From Paragonimus westermani (Eukaryota; Platyhelminthes; Trematoda; Plagiorchiida; Troglotrematidae): a stretch of DNA of 64,000 nt. Position numbers and translations under genes: made by a program. Below the pieces are notes generated by a model. It was not told where the DNA came from. It did no database searches and was given only the letters and a program-made list of their open reading frames with translations. Positions 11,990-23,259 of this stretch are shown here, one piece after another. Position 1 is the stretch's first letter. The number at the start of each line of letters is the position of its first letter. The stretch is taken from contig QNGE01000844.1 of the NCBI GenBank assembly GCA_008508345.1, positions 151,600 through 215,599 on the forward strand, in the 5' to 3' direction.

Positions 11990-13570
11990 CGGTTTTTGGC
12001 TAGTGAAGATAAAAAATTGGCGGCCTTCGAGGGCTTATCGAAAGTGACGAAGGGCCGAGTAAATTGCTAGTAACTCACAGCCGAACGTGCTGTACCTCAC
12101 TTCGGCGAGTAACAGGCGTCTGGAGAAAAATGGGAGCGGTCTCCAGGTGCATCGACAAACTGTTGGAGTACGGCACCAACAGCTATGTCGGAAGCGTCTA
12201 CAGCCATGCTCGTGGTGGCGTTAGCGCCGAAATGGTGAAGCATCACTGCGTCGGCTAGCGGTTCTTTGGTGCGATCGAACAAATCGTCGGTTGCTTCTGA
12301 CAACTGGACGTTTCCGTTGAAACGGCCATGGAGTAAGTCGGTCAGAGGCTGCATGAGTTGCGCGCAATGCGGAATAAAACGGCGGTAATAGTTTATCATA
12401 CCGTTAAAACGACGGACAGCAGCGAGCGTTGTAGGGCGTGGAAAGTCGTGAATCGCTTCTACCCTGTCAGTCAGCGGCCGGATGCCGTGCTGATCGACAT
12501 GATGCCCTAAGAACTCGACTGCTGGTTGACTGAAAACGCATTTATCCGCGTTTACAGTGATGTTATACGCTGCAAATCGTTCGAAGAGCATTCGCAGATG
12601 ATTCTGGTGCTCTTCTTCTGATGCGCTCGCCACCAAAAGATCATCGATGTAGGAATGGACAAAGTCAAGACCCCTTGTGACGTCGTCGATATATCGTTGA
12701 AACGTTCGAGCGGCGTTCCGGAGACCAAACGGCATGCGCAGAAATTCGAACAAGCCGAATGGCGTAATTACCGCGGTTTTGGCAATGTCGTCTGCGGCAC
12801 CTGGGATCTGGTGGTAGGCACGAACCAGATCGAGCTTCGAGAACACACGGGTGCCTTTCAGGCTAGCCGTGATGTCCTGTATATGCGGAATGGGGTACCT
12901 GTCCGGTACCGTGACGTTGTTAAGCGCGCGATAATCTCCACATGGGCGCCAGTCTCCTGACGTTTTCGGCACCATATGAAGAGGCGAAGCCCAGGAACTA
13001 TCCGACGGGCGAATGATGCCAAGCTCGAGCATGTGTTCGAACTCGGCGCGCGCTATCTTCAGCTTAGCTGGTGTTAAACGACGGGCTTTAGCGAACACCG
13101 GCGGACCAGTGGTGACGATGTGATGCTGCGTTGCACCAGTCACTGGCGGCAGCGAGGTCGGTTGTCTGATAACCGGGCGATACACGGGACTGATTGCAAC
13201 CGCGTTGGTCAAGGTCCCAGCAACAGACTAGTTCGGTTTGCGGTCGACTAGCTGGCGGTGTCGTGTGACGACTAACAGGTCGAAGTGCTCGAGAAAATCG
13301 ATGCCGATGATTGGCAATTGGACGTCTGCTACGGTGAAAAGTCATCTAACAGTGCGGCGAAGGCCTAAGTTCAATGTGTGAGAACGCTGGCCATAAACGG
13401 TAATAGGCGTACCGTTTGCTGCACGTAAGGTTGACTGCGCCTGCGTAAGCCGCTCGCGAGAATCCGGTGGGAAAACGCTGATCTCTGCACCAGCGTCGAT
13501 GAGGTAGCGAACTTCCGACTCGCGGTCTCGAATGAAACACAGGCGACTTCGGGAGCCAGCAACGTCGGTC
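11990..13570 (-). pseudogene. pol: Protease, reverse transcriptase and RNase H of pol, Gypsy element B
   Basis: Protease: about 13,230-13,560, with the DAGAEISVFP active-site block and a GIDFLEHFDLLV block, interrupted by one stop. RT: the open frame 12,097-13,212 contains [28 protein letters not shown] (box A), [22 protein letters not shown], and an intact palm motif YIDDLLVAS, then the thumb [13 protein letters not shown]. RNase [18 protein letters not shown] at its C-terminal end, continuing in a shifted frame with YSTFGCELLAIYSALRHF and the catalytic region to about 11,850. The RT active site itself is undamaged; the frame changes near 12,090 and a stop near 12,030 break the polyprotein. 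Confidence 0.9.
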
Positions 13571-13649
13571 GCCGCGACGTGCTGGCGGGCTAGTTTCCCT
13601 GGTCCTTTTTGAAGAAGGAGCAGGGGCTGTGGCAGAATCGAGCACGGTT

Positions 13650-14280
13650 ACCAAACTGCTGGTGGTACCAGCAGTGGTCGGGGTTGGCCCTTCCGGTGTG
13701 CATTCGTCGTCTCCTAGAAGTCGACCGGGCGGTTTCTTTTGTTAGGCTTACGTGAGAGTGAACGCGGGCGCGAGCTTCGAGTGCTGAGCGCCTGGATCTG
13801 GCGTGTGAGTTCGTTCACGCGTTCGGTCAGGAGTGCCAGTGGTTCCGGCGCTGGTTCGGATACTTGGGAGACCTGTTTTCCGTAGGTCTAGCAGATACGA
13901 TCGGCGGTATCAGCCCATTGCGACAGGGCAGCTTGAGGGTTGGCGCTAAGGATACTTTGCATATCCCTAGGGAGTCGCTGGATCCATATCTCCTTCAACA
14001 ATGACTCATCGAGCTGAGTTGAACCTGCGAGGCCTTGCATGTGGCGTAGAAACTGTGAAGGCTTCTGGTTGCCTAACTCGGTGAAACTCACCAGCTGGGC
14101 AATGCGTTGACGGTCCGAAAGGCCAATGCGCCTGATAATGGCTTCCTTAAGCTGCTCATATGGTTTAACAGAGTCTGGAAGCTCCAAAATGTCGTCTACC
14201 TCGTCTACGACATGAGGCGGAAGAGCAGCAACCACATGGTGGAACTTTGTTAGTTCCGTGGTGATGTTTCTCAACGCAAA
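13650..14280 (-). pseudogene. gag: gag-like region of Gypsy element B
   Basis: The open frame 13,888-14,274 reads as capsid (FHHVVAALPPHVVDEVDDIL, LKEAIIRRIGLSDRQRIAQL, LGNQKPSQFLRHMQGLAG, IWIQRLPRDMQSIL), a pattern characteristic of CsRn1-group gag. After a stop, about 13,650-13,690, follows CWYHQQFGNRARFC plus a nearby C, fitting the unusual CHCC zinc finger described for this group instead of the CCHC knuckle of most Gypsy elements. Confidence 0.87.
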
Positions 14281-14506
14281 AGCGGCTTCTAACTGTGCAA
14301 ACTAGCTTCGAGGACTGTTCTCCCTGAAAGGTGCCATCGGGACTAAAAGAGCACTGACGAAAACGTCTGACGACTCGAAAACGCGTTCTTGCATACTGTC
14401 GACAGCAGCAAAGATTGAACTGAATGAATAACTGGAAAAGTAGCGTTAACTTACGTCAGAAAAACAAAATATACGTGCTAAAAAAGGAGATGTACTGGCT
14501 CACCAG

Positions 14507-14892
14507 TTTTAGTGCGTACGTGCACTAAATTAACGTTTGCTCAAGTGTACGCAGAAATACCAGACGCGAAGTGAAAATACAAATAATTGCGAGACCGAAA
14601 ATATATTGTGATAATTACAAATGGTCTCGATCAGCGCTAGGCGACACCGATACGCGAAACAGCTAGGGAGGATAAGGATCCGACCGTCGAGCGCGCGAGC
14701 AAGCCGGAAAAAGGGTGTCGCGCTTGGCGCGCATTCGCCGACAACCATGCCAACAAACAAACGCGATCTCATGCATCAGGCAGACGGCAGGCAAAGATCC
14801 TTAAGGTCCTATGTACAGTGTTAGCTAAGAATTTAGGAAGTATTTTACACATCGTACACCAGGCAGACCGGGGGTATCTTCAGGTCACTACT
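14507..14892 (-). repeat. 5' LTR of Gypsy element B
   Basis: Upstream LTR on the minus strand. It differs from 9595-9981 at about six positions, including the first base (A instead of T in TGTAGTGA). The internal edge abuts TGGTGAGCCAG, the putative primer binding site. Confidence 0.92.
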
Positions 14893-15599
14893 AGATACCA
14901 TGCAACGTCTGTCTTCTGCGTGTGCGTGGATGTATGGGCTAGTGAAGTAGTCAAGCAGATCATAAGAACGCCCTAAACATGTTGACTCCAGGAGAGGCCG
15001 TAACGGTATCGGACGTGTACACAAATGTGCGCACGAGTAAAGGGAAGACGTAATTGAAGCAATGGGATAACTCAATGACGAGTCGAAATCCGTTGATATG
15101 GAGAGGTCGACACCCGAGAGAAGGACAGCACTAGAGGGTAGATTCAGACGACGATCAATAGATAATTCGAAACTTGATGTAGAATGACGAACGTTCTGCG
15201 TAGCTAGATTGACACGTACCCGGAGCGAACAAAGGTCACCTTGCGGCTACTTCACCAGTCCAAACATTCACGCAGGAGAAGACGAAAGAGAGGGTGCGCG
15301 GCAATTCCCGTTTTATCTTTGATGGCGATCAAATGCATAAAAATGATAGCGGCGCTTTCGAACAAGTGTACAGATAAAGTTGACGAAACGAAATATGCAA
15401 AAATATTCCAAAATGAATTTCAACGAAAACTATGAACTGTAGATACTACGGTATCAGCAGACAAGGCTCGAGGCTGGGGACTCACGATAAAAGTCCCAGA
15501 AACTGATGCTTTTTAGCGATCGATTTCAGCGATTAGTACACGGGTTCGAGGCTGAATGTCCAATCTACCTGGATCTAGCCAGTTTGTTCGTTTTGATGT
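14893..15599. other. Unassigned stretch between Gypsy B and LINE end
   Basis: No coding domain or known repeat is recognised. Short frames only. Confidence 0.35.
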
Positions 15600-16134
15600 C
15601 CGGCGGTTTTCTGTTGACCGGAAAGGCAGTCATTGAAAACAGGGTGTAGCACCGCTCTTGGGGGTTACAGGAAGTACCAGGGACAGAGTAAAATAACAAT
15701 CTAGCAGAACAGAATAGATTACTGATCCAACGGTTTATTAAGTAGGTGAGAATCCAATAACACTATGGGACGGTCCTTAGAAGAGCAGCTAACAATCTCT
15801 AGTGGTAGGTCGTTTCAGTAGTTGATAACTCTATGAAATAGAAAAACTGTTGTCTAACGAAGGTCCGAGTTTGAGGCTAATACAGCTTCCTGTCGTGACC
15901 TCTTTGACTGTTATCACTTGCTAGGGTGAAGACTTGTTGCACGAATCCTGTGCTAAAGAGAAGGCGTGTAAGAATCAAGTCGCCACGGAGTCTACGAAAC
16001 TCAAGTGGATAAAGATAAGGAATTTCGAAGCGAGACTCATAGGGGAGATGCCGCAAGCCAGTGATCATTTCGATGGCTACTCGCTGGACACGTTTAATGG
16101 CGAGTATGTCCTTCTTCATACCGGTGTAGCTCAA
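15600..16134 (-). mobile_element. CR1/Jockey-like LINE 3' end
   Basis: The minus-strand frame 15,877-16,134 gives the C-terminal end of a non-LTR RT ORF: VQRVAIEMITGLRHLPYESR, PLEFRRLRGDLILTRLLFSTG, RRGH.RKLY-like. It continues with VINYWNDLPLEIVSCSS in shifted frames. Beyond it, 15,620-15,700 is 3' UTR-like sequence that matches 62,400-62,510 after another LINE C-terminus. A truncated copy with its 5' part missing is typical of LINE insertion. Confidence 0.8.
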
Positions 16135-16689
16135 GAAACTGAACTACCAAGCTACTAGCAACCGAGACCTGTGAACTGAAGTGAACTGTTTCTGTAACAT
16201 GCAGACCAGTCGCTTCCATTCGGACTGTCCGTGGACTGAACTCGGGGCAATGAGGAGACACCGGGGAACAGCGTTCTTCCGAAGTAAGGGGTTCAACAAG
16301 AATCCTGTAAAGGGAAACAACATGAACAAGCGTGAGCCAAAGGCACAGTAAGCCATGCGCACGACTTAAACAAACGGAAGCTAGGAGGGCACCGACAACA
16401 CCGCAGCATTCCCCGTTACACAACTCAAATTCACTCCGTGCGCGCTCACTGGTTTCGGTTGCGCGTCACAGTTTCAAAGGTCATCTCCGATATGTTAGTC
16501 AAGGTCATGTGGGGATAGTTTTGGGAAACGGTGGGGATTGATCGCCGGATTTCGCTATTATCAAATGTGGTCAGCTTCAGAAAATGATGAAAGTGGATCT
16601 AAGTGGCTGGATGAAGACAAAAACGCTGGGATCTGACCGGCTAATCACCCGGTTACTAGGCAGTACTACGTTTACGTCGCCGTAGGGTT

Positions 16690-16924
16690 ATTTTACGATC
16701 CTAAAGTCCTTAGTAGAAAACACGAGGCGCTGTATGTGCGCCCAAATAGACCATGTGCACCAATCAATAATGGTGAGATCTGTGGAACAAATAGCAGAGC
16801 CGAATGCAAAAACCCGTACGAACGCTGCAACGATTTTGGCTACAGTTACATGGTCAGGGTACATGGACATGGTAAAATATATAAGGCATACAACGTCAGG
16901 TACACTGTAACGGGTATTAACTGA
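16690..16924 (+). other. Short cysteine-containing open frame, unknown
   Basis: A frame open from about 16,690 to a TGA at 16,922-16,924 encodes roughly 75 residues with four cysteines in a short span (CAPINNGEICG...AECKNPYERC) and a tyrosine-rich tail. It follows a CGCCGTAG that could be a splice acceptor. I do not recognise the family. It may be a chance frame, a transposon piece or an exon of an unseen gene. Nothing next to it supports any of these. Confidence 0.2.
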
Positions 16925-17455
16925 GTGTTTACGACCTCCGACAATCTAATTCTCCTTTCATACTACCCAAACTACGGGCTGTACCCTGGTACATTCTTAA
17001 GAGTTCGTAACTTTTATGAAACTGGGAAATGCCTTCGTAATAAGCTCGCCCACATTCGATGTTTTAAGAGGATACCTTACGAAATGTTACAGACAGCAAT
17101 CAGTGACGTAGTTTACTTCGAACCGTCTCTAACAATACTCAAGATCCTTTGATAAACGCATTGGGCGCTCAGAAAAAACGTACTATGGATTTTCTGATGT
17201 AGCCCCGTCCTAAGAACCACTCAGGACCATTTGCGATGAAAAGGAAGGAGTTGCAGCATAGACTGAGTTGCGTCTGTGCGGTTGATAGTCGCAAATTGTG
17301 CAAACATTAGTAATCGACCAGTGGGGCGAATGGACACGAATTGAAACCTTGAACTGTCTAGCCCAACAGAGGATTACGGGAAGTTTTTCCAGTTCACCAC
17401 TTGTAGTGGAACAAAGAGTTGGGTGAACAGTACCTCAAGGCAGATACAAGAACTC

Positions 17456-17456
17456 N
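17456..17456. other. Ambiguous base (n)
   Basis: A single n interrupts otherwise ordinary sequence, so the join here may be uncertain. Apart from the short frame at 16,690-16,924, the stretch 16,150-17,900 has no recognised gene. Confidence 0.9.
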
Positions 17457-17904
17457 TGCTGTATGCAGCAGATAGGGCGACCCGGTTTATACTGCGAGAC
17501 GGCCGATGCAGTATGGGATTGTTTGTGTTGTGAGTATTCATGGTTGTGTGTGGGCTGAGATACTGCCAGGACGCCCAGACCTAGACAGGAGAACGATTAG
17601 GGTTCTCAGCCAAAGCCTTTGGCTCAAAAGCCTGTACCGCAAGGCAGCGGGTGGGTGGCGGTGTACACACCAATCAACCGGTGCATATGTAGGGAGTGCA
17701 TGCATGACAGCATACACTCCACTACAAACGGACGGTCGCAGTTCCAACTCACTGGATCCACGTTGTATTTATGGGTGTTCTCCTTCACAGCGGTCGCCGT
17801 TAGATAAGTAGTGAGTGCCAGGTGGATTTCATCAGTGCAGTTAACTGCACGTTAACTGCCTTCGGGACCCGCCGACTACTCAACTCGACATAATCTGCAC
17901 GATT

Positions 17905-19150
17905 ATTCATCTGCGGTCGTTGATAATGTGGTCAAAGATGGCCGGCATGCGCTCAATAACCTGCCAAATCCTGATTCGCGCGTTCAAATTGTGCCGCTTA
18001 ATGGAGTGGTGGGTCGCTTCCATGAAGTTGTTGTCCCGTCGGCCAAAAGTGGGGACCTTCGGGCTGCGGCCATTGGTCCACTTTTCTGAACTATCAATGA
18101 ACGAACAGACGGTACTCCGCATGACAGTCAATGCTGCAGCGTACTTTCAGCGGTTGCACGTGAGCATAACAACCATGAACCAGTTGTTTACGGTCAGACT
18201 GGAGGTTCGACCGCGTACGTTCCTCAGGATGTACACTCAGCACAGAGGTTGATGGACGTGCGGAAGCTCTTGTGAAATTGCTGCCTGTATAGCCGCGCTG
18301 TCGTTCGTGACCATTGTTGTGGTCTTCACCTGTCCAACGAAGATCACGAACTGCCGAAGAAACATAGTAATAGCCACCCTAGTTTAATTTACTAACCAAT
18401 CAAAGCAAACCGGTAAACCCACCCCATTAGCATCTACAACCACCAAAACGGACAGGCTGTAGCGTTCCTTACAACTGTTGTATGTGCCATCGAACCGGAC
18501 AACCTCGGGGTACCACTGACATCATTTTGTTTGTTCGTTGCTTATGAACATAAAGTAGATTAGACAGTTTTTGTCATCTACGTTAAAGTAGCGCTTACCG
18601 GTTGTGTTCAGTTGAGCATGCAAACTACCCAGATAGCCAGTCGTGTTTCTCTTCACAAACAACCAGGTGCGCAGGTTACACACATTCTTTGTCAGTCTTC
18701 TTGTGGAAATGTTACCGGATGTATTGTGTAATGTTGGACGAGACTGCCGTAAAGCAGCTACTACCGAATTTCGTTGATTTCTTCACCCATGAGACGACGC
18801 CTTAAGGCTTCGTGTTTGGTAGAGATGACGTCACAGGACTTGTGCGCCATGACGAATTTGATGACGCAAGATCCCCCGTTTATGTTGCGGTTCACGTTGA
18901 AGTATGCGGAGCATCCCATGTGACCGCTTGTTGTCTCGTACACCGGAAGGTGAGCGCAAAACCTGTACCCTACGGACTCATGTGTACACGCGCCTCTTAC
19001 GATTACCGAACGCAGGTTCGGTTAGCAGAGTGTAGTATGAAGAACCGGATTGAGCTTCGAAACGTTGAAGCTCCGCTCGAACTGCATCCAAATTTTGGAG
19101 TTGTCGTGGTGACACGACACTACCAAAGTGCTCCTGAAACAGTGAAGGTA
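17905..19150 (-). mobile_element. MULE (Mutator-like) DNA transposon transposase remnant
   Basis: Read on the minus strand, fragments run in the order of an MULE transposase. Around 19,100-18,770 is an N-terminal DNA-binding region of FAR1/FLYWCH type (FERSFN, YRFC, GHMGCSAYFNVNRN, FVMAHKSCDVI, ending EINEIR). After an eroded linker comes the catalytic core about 18,510-18,200: VVRFDGTYNSCKERYSL (first Asp), VVVDANGVGLPV, VTNDSAAIQAAI (second Asp). Finally MTVMRSTVCSFI... RRDNNFMEATHHSIKRHNLNARIRI (Glu; 17,907-18,131). The DDE residues can still be seen though the frame is broken by stops and shifts. Terminal inverted repeats were not identified. Confidence 0.82.
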
Positions 19151-19549
19151 AATCAGTAGTATTCATACCCATGCCTTTGGTTAGGGAGAAGGCATTCTTC
19201 CGACGTACACCGCACCTTTATCGCGAGTGCAAACCACTGACGACCAGGAGACACGACTGGTCCACAGGGCGCAAGGGGTTGACTGGATGGAGCGGAGAAA
19301 AAACCATCGGAGGGGCGCACTAGGTAGGTACATGTAACCATGTGTTGGTAGAGGACACGGTTTACTGCTTACCTTGTGGGATCAGTTTAACTCATCATTG
19401 TCTATTGAGGAAATGTGACCGTTCTACTATTACCGTTCGCGAAGTCAGGTTATTCAGCACCATTTTACTCCACAACCCCATGAAAATTGCAACAGCAATT
19501 ACGGTCTCGAACGTTAAAGATGATACATGCTAAACGTTTAGCATGGGCT

Positions 19550-21170
19550 CGGTTTGGAACGTCAGGGGGGTCTAGATGATTATCTTTATGCGCGATTTCG
19601 AAACCAATGCATCAGGCTACTCAGGGAAGATGGACTGCATTTCCAGAGACGCTTAAACCAACGCTCCGTCAACGATATCAAAAGCTTGTGTAAATTTGTC
19701 TCAAAAACCCTCACAACCAAAGCCGGTGTGCCCCAGCTAGTCGGCCCACAAAGGTTTACTAACTCAAATGGTGAAGCTTCTGCATTCCTGGCTGACTTCT
19801 ACAGCACTGTGTTTACACACAGCGTGCAGAGCTGCTTCGTGGCAAAAAGTGTCAACACTCCTGGGGGAATCTCCACAGTAAATACCACAGCTTTTGTGCT
19901 GACGAAACTTCTGGGGATTAAACTCATCACCCGGGCCAGACTCTATATTCTCTTTGGTCCTTGCTCATGGGCGGCACAGTTAGCTGTCCCGTTAAGCATC
20001 CTGTTTACACAATTTATTGCTGTAGGAATTGTGCCCGAAAGCTGAAAATCAGCGAATACCACTTCCGTCTTCAACGGCGGGTAGCGCAGCCAGCCTAGCA
20101 ACTGCCGACCAATTGCACTCCTATCCTGTGCGTCCAAAGTCCCGAGACATCTATCACAAGCTTTCTTCTGTAGTGAGCTGCACGGACTACTCCGCGACCG
20201 CCTATGTACTGCGAATTTTCTGCTAATTGGGGACCAATGGATCTCTGCTGCTGACAGAAGAGAAGGAATTGGTGCTATTTATCTTGACTTTATCAAGGCG
20301 TTTGGTCGCGTGAACCATTTTCTCTCACTTGACAAGCCCCACCGTTGTGTTTTCTTAGGTAACCTTCTCCTCTGGCTTGAAGTCCATCTATCAAACCGTT
20401 CTTTTCTTTTGACAGACTTAGCTCCAGCGGAGTACCGCAGAGCTTCATCTTGGGGCCACTACTTTTCTCCATGTTCATCAGCGACCCACCGTCTGAAGTG
20501 TCGTCCCCACTGGTGCCGTTTGCTGATGATTTTATAATCTGGCTTTTTCGTGCCCAGCTCTGACGCAAGCGTCCTACAGGCTGACATCAGTGCCTTTTAT
20601 AAATGGTCTGAAACAAACTTCGTTGAGTTCAATATCAGCAAGTAAAAAGTTATGCATAGCAGGTGTAAGCATAATTTTCCCTCCTCCCTCGGCGGAGTAC
20701 CGTCCCAAGTTACGAACAGAAAAAAGACCTTGGTACTGTTGTCACACAACTTCTTGAGTTCTACTACTGGGACAAGCACCAAGAAAGCTAATAGTACACT
20801 AGCCCTTCTGAAGCTTGTTTGGAAAATTCGAACGATGTTTCACTAATTTGTACATCAGCTTTATTCGTCCTCACCTCAAGCAAGGGACCCTTGTTTGGTT
20901 TCCTCACTTACAGAAGGACAAAACCTCGCGCTGAGCGTCTTCATGAACTCAACCTCGTCTCTCTGGAATACCACAGAGAGGTGTTCATGATTCTGAAGGC
21001 CGGAAACCATCCGTGCAGATTCCTGTTCATCTCTGCGAATATTAGCTCACTCAGAGGGTATTCCTTGAAACTAAACAGTCATTACAGAAGACTTGAGCCA
21101 AGGCACAGTTTCTTCTTGGTTCGGGTCTGCAAAGCCTGAAACTCTCTGCCACGGCAATGGCTACGTTGGC
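19550..21170 (+). mobile_element. CR1/Jockey-like LINE reverse transcriptase remnant
   Basis: Plus-strand frames give a nearly full non-LTR reverse transcriptase. The linker lies at 19,554-20,045 (FVSKTLTTKAGVPQL, NSNGEASAFLADFYSTVF, VPLSILFTQFIAVGIVPES). Then come CRPIALLS, IYLDFIKAFGRVNH (box A) near 20,275, and VPFADDFIIW (box C) near 20,515. Late blocks include SVFMNSTSSLWNTTERC and PETLCHGNGY. About ten stops or shifts break it. The endonuclease would lie upstream but is not seen before 19,550. Confidence 0.8.
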
Positions 21171-21179
21171 AGTTGGTCT

Positions 21180-22440
21180 GGATCGCTACTCTAGCACTTA
21201 TTCTGTGCCCCAGCATACCCTTTTTGCGCAAAGCCACGTGTGCATGTTCGTCTGTCAAATAGCTCACACCTAATCATGCATATTCACTCATATATGAACT
21301 TCTGTGTATAACAGCGGTAGGCATGCACCTATTTATTTCCAATTTTAGCCCCCCGTCACAACCAAAAAAGTTGTGACGTGTAACTATCCCTCTGGTGTAC
21401 AAATTCCTCGCTTGGAGAAACGGAACCATCAAAAGCTGTCATTCCCTATTTCCGCTAAGGATGTCCAAAAATCGAATGTATCGCGTGGGTTGTTGAAAAT
21501 AGTAACAGATAACACAATGGTGCATACGGGTGTTAAGAATCTGGGTAGATCTGGCGGGAGCCACCAATGTTCTTTGCATCCGGTTAGCTGTTCGTTTGGT
21601 TGGCATGTTACACCCGTCAGTTCTGTCAGCATTTTCGTTTTTTGAATACGGTTTCGTTTTCCGCTGGTGCTGAGCGACCGAATTTTTTTTAAATGGTGAA
21701 TGTGATTCCTACGGACTTCTGTCTCCTGGTTACTCTGGAGCACTTTTGACGGATTTAGCCTAATGCAGCGCAAGCGATACAAATCTGATCCGAATTTTGT
21801 CTCCTTTCGGTTATCGGTTCTGCTGAGGATTCAGTGTCGGCCGTCACATTTATATCGTCGAAACTGACGGTTGAGTACACTCAGCTATATTGTGTCCATT
21901 CCAATTTGGTTTTGTGATTCCATCCCAAATTGCCTTTCTTTTTACCACGTTTTCACCCCACTTGCAGCTCGCCGTTTGGTTCTAACGATTGCCTATTGAT
22001 TTTTTTCGCCTAAAACTATTTGTAATGATGAGTACATCTGTTTTCCGTTTGTGTTGCCGTTCGGGTTGTTCGCAGAAACGAGTGCGGTCATGGGTGGTTC
22101 CACACCAACTGCGCCGGATTTACAGCATACCCGTACTCGGCGTTATAGCAACGCAAGCTCGGATTCGCTCGTATGTCAGGCGGTCCAGGCACACTATACA
22201 AACCAAAAAATACGTTTTTCTCGACGGCCTTGTAAAGAGCACTGTCACCACACACCACCACATCATGTCGCCACACCAACAGGCAATGGTCCCCAAGTAC
22301 CCTCAGTACCGTCCACAAACGAGGGACATGGTATCCATGCAACAACTGCAGCAAGTGGTGGCACCGATAGACACCAGACATGTTGCCTAAATTTGCCATG
22401 CAAAGGTTCAGCCACACTTAATTCATCAGTCCTGTCATAA
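21180..22440. other. Unassigned stretch, possible LINE 5' part
   Basis: No certain domain. Two overlapping plus-strand frames (21,989-22,390 and 22,051-22,440) are long but low in recognisable content. Since a LINE endonuclease starts soon after on the same strand, this could be its ORF1 or 5' UTR (inference). Confidence 0.3.
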
Positions 22441-22627
22441 TTATGCGGAGGTTGTCGACGTGGCGCGGAAGTCACCTGGTTGCTATCACTGGGAAACGCT
22501 TCAAGAGTTGACACAGGGAACCGGATAAAGCCTACTCCTCGCCACCCACTCCTCTTCCTATTTTTATGGAAACACCTCCATTCTCCAACCTTCTTATGTT
22601 TCCCTTCTGGGGCCACCCTGTAATGAG

Positions 22628-23250
22628 ATGGCCCTAAGTTTTTATACCGACTATCTTAGTCTGATAAATAAAGTTCAAAAACTAAGACGGATGGCATGGG
22701 ACGATCATCCTCACATTATGGCTTTCACGGAAACATTGTTAATACCAGAGGTCAGTGATGGTGAAGTTCGTATACCTGACTGTTCTGTTTACCGTGCTGA
22801 TCGCAAAAGGAGGCACATAGGAGACGTTGCTGTCTACGTTAGTATCAAGTTACCCTCTCCTCTTGTACACTGTGACAGTATTTCCTGCCCTTTGTGTGAT
22901 GTATGTTTACAAGAAAACTTCTTAGCCACGACCTGCTTTTATTGGAAGCTGTCTACGGCTTATCTTCGAGCTCACCTTTGGACGATGAGGCTTTTCTATT
23001 CCAATTGAACGAACTTTTTCCTAATCAACCCTCCTATCATTTGCTCGTTTTGAGTGACTTGAACATCTCCAAAACGTCTTGGTCACAGCACTCTCAACAG
23101 GCCTCGAAAGCTGGCTCTGTCACTAGTGCAACAGAAGATCTGGACACAACACGTGAAATCCGCAACGAGGTAACTTCTGAGGAAGTTCTATTCTTTACTG
23201 GATCTCTTAGTCACTTAGTTAATTCGATCGAGTTAATATTAAGGTTCCCT
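22628..23250 (+). mobile_element. LINE apurinic-type endonuclease fragment
   Basis: The frame 22,628-23,008 begins with a LINE endonuclease pattern: SLINKVQKLRRMAWDDHPHI, MAFTETLL, then CSVYRADRKRRHIGDVAVYV (usual GGGVAVYV region). A shifted frame 22,903-23,271 continues with EAVYGLSSSS and YHLLVLSDLNISKTSW, where the family has (G)DFN. Endonucleases of this type nick target DNA to start LINE insertion. The fragment ends where a different repeat begins (23,260), so RT is missing. Confidence 0.72.
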
Positions 23251-23259
23251 AAGGCCACA

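Larger units (their letters stand above)
9595..14892 (-). mobile_element. CsRn1-like Ty3/Gypsy retrotransposon B, near complete
   Basis: Direct repeats of about 386 bp (9595-9981 and 14507-14892) flank gag and pol on the minus strand. Next to the 5' LTR a putative primer binding site reads TGGTGAGCCAG, similar in its first bases to the tRNA-Trp-type site known for the CsRn1 group. A G-rich tract (GGAGGGGGATTG on the minus strand, about 9982-9995) precedes the 3' LTR. The gag finger CWYHQQFG...C, protease, RT, RNase H and integrase all resemble the CsRn1/Kamikaze/Boudicca group first described from flukes. LTRs differ at about six positions, so the insertion is fairly recent, yet several frame breaks remain. 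No clean target-site duplication was found. Confidence 0.93.

Noticed and set aside
22051..22440. Plus-strand frame rich in Thr, His and Pro considered as LINE ORF1 zinc-finger protein
   Set aside because: No regular Cys/His knuckle is present and it overlaps another equally long frame.
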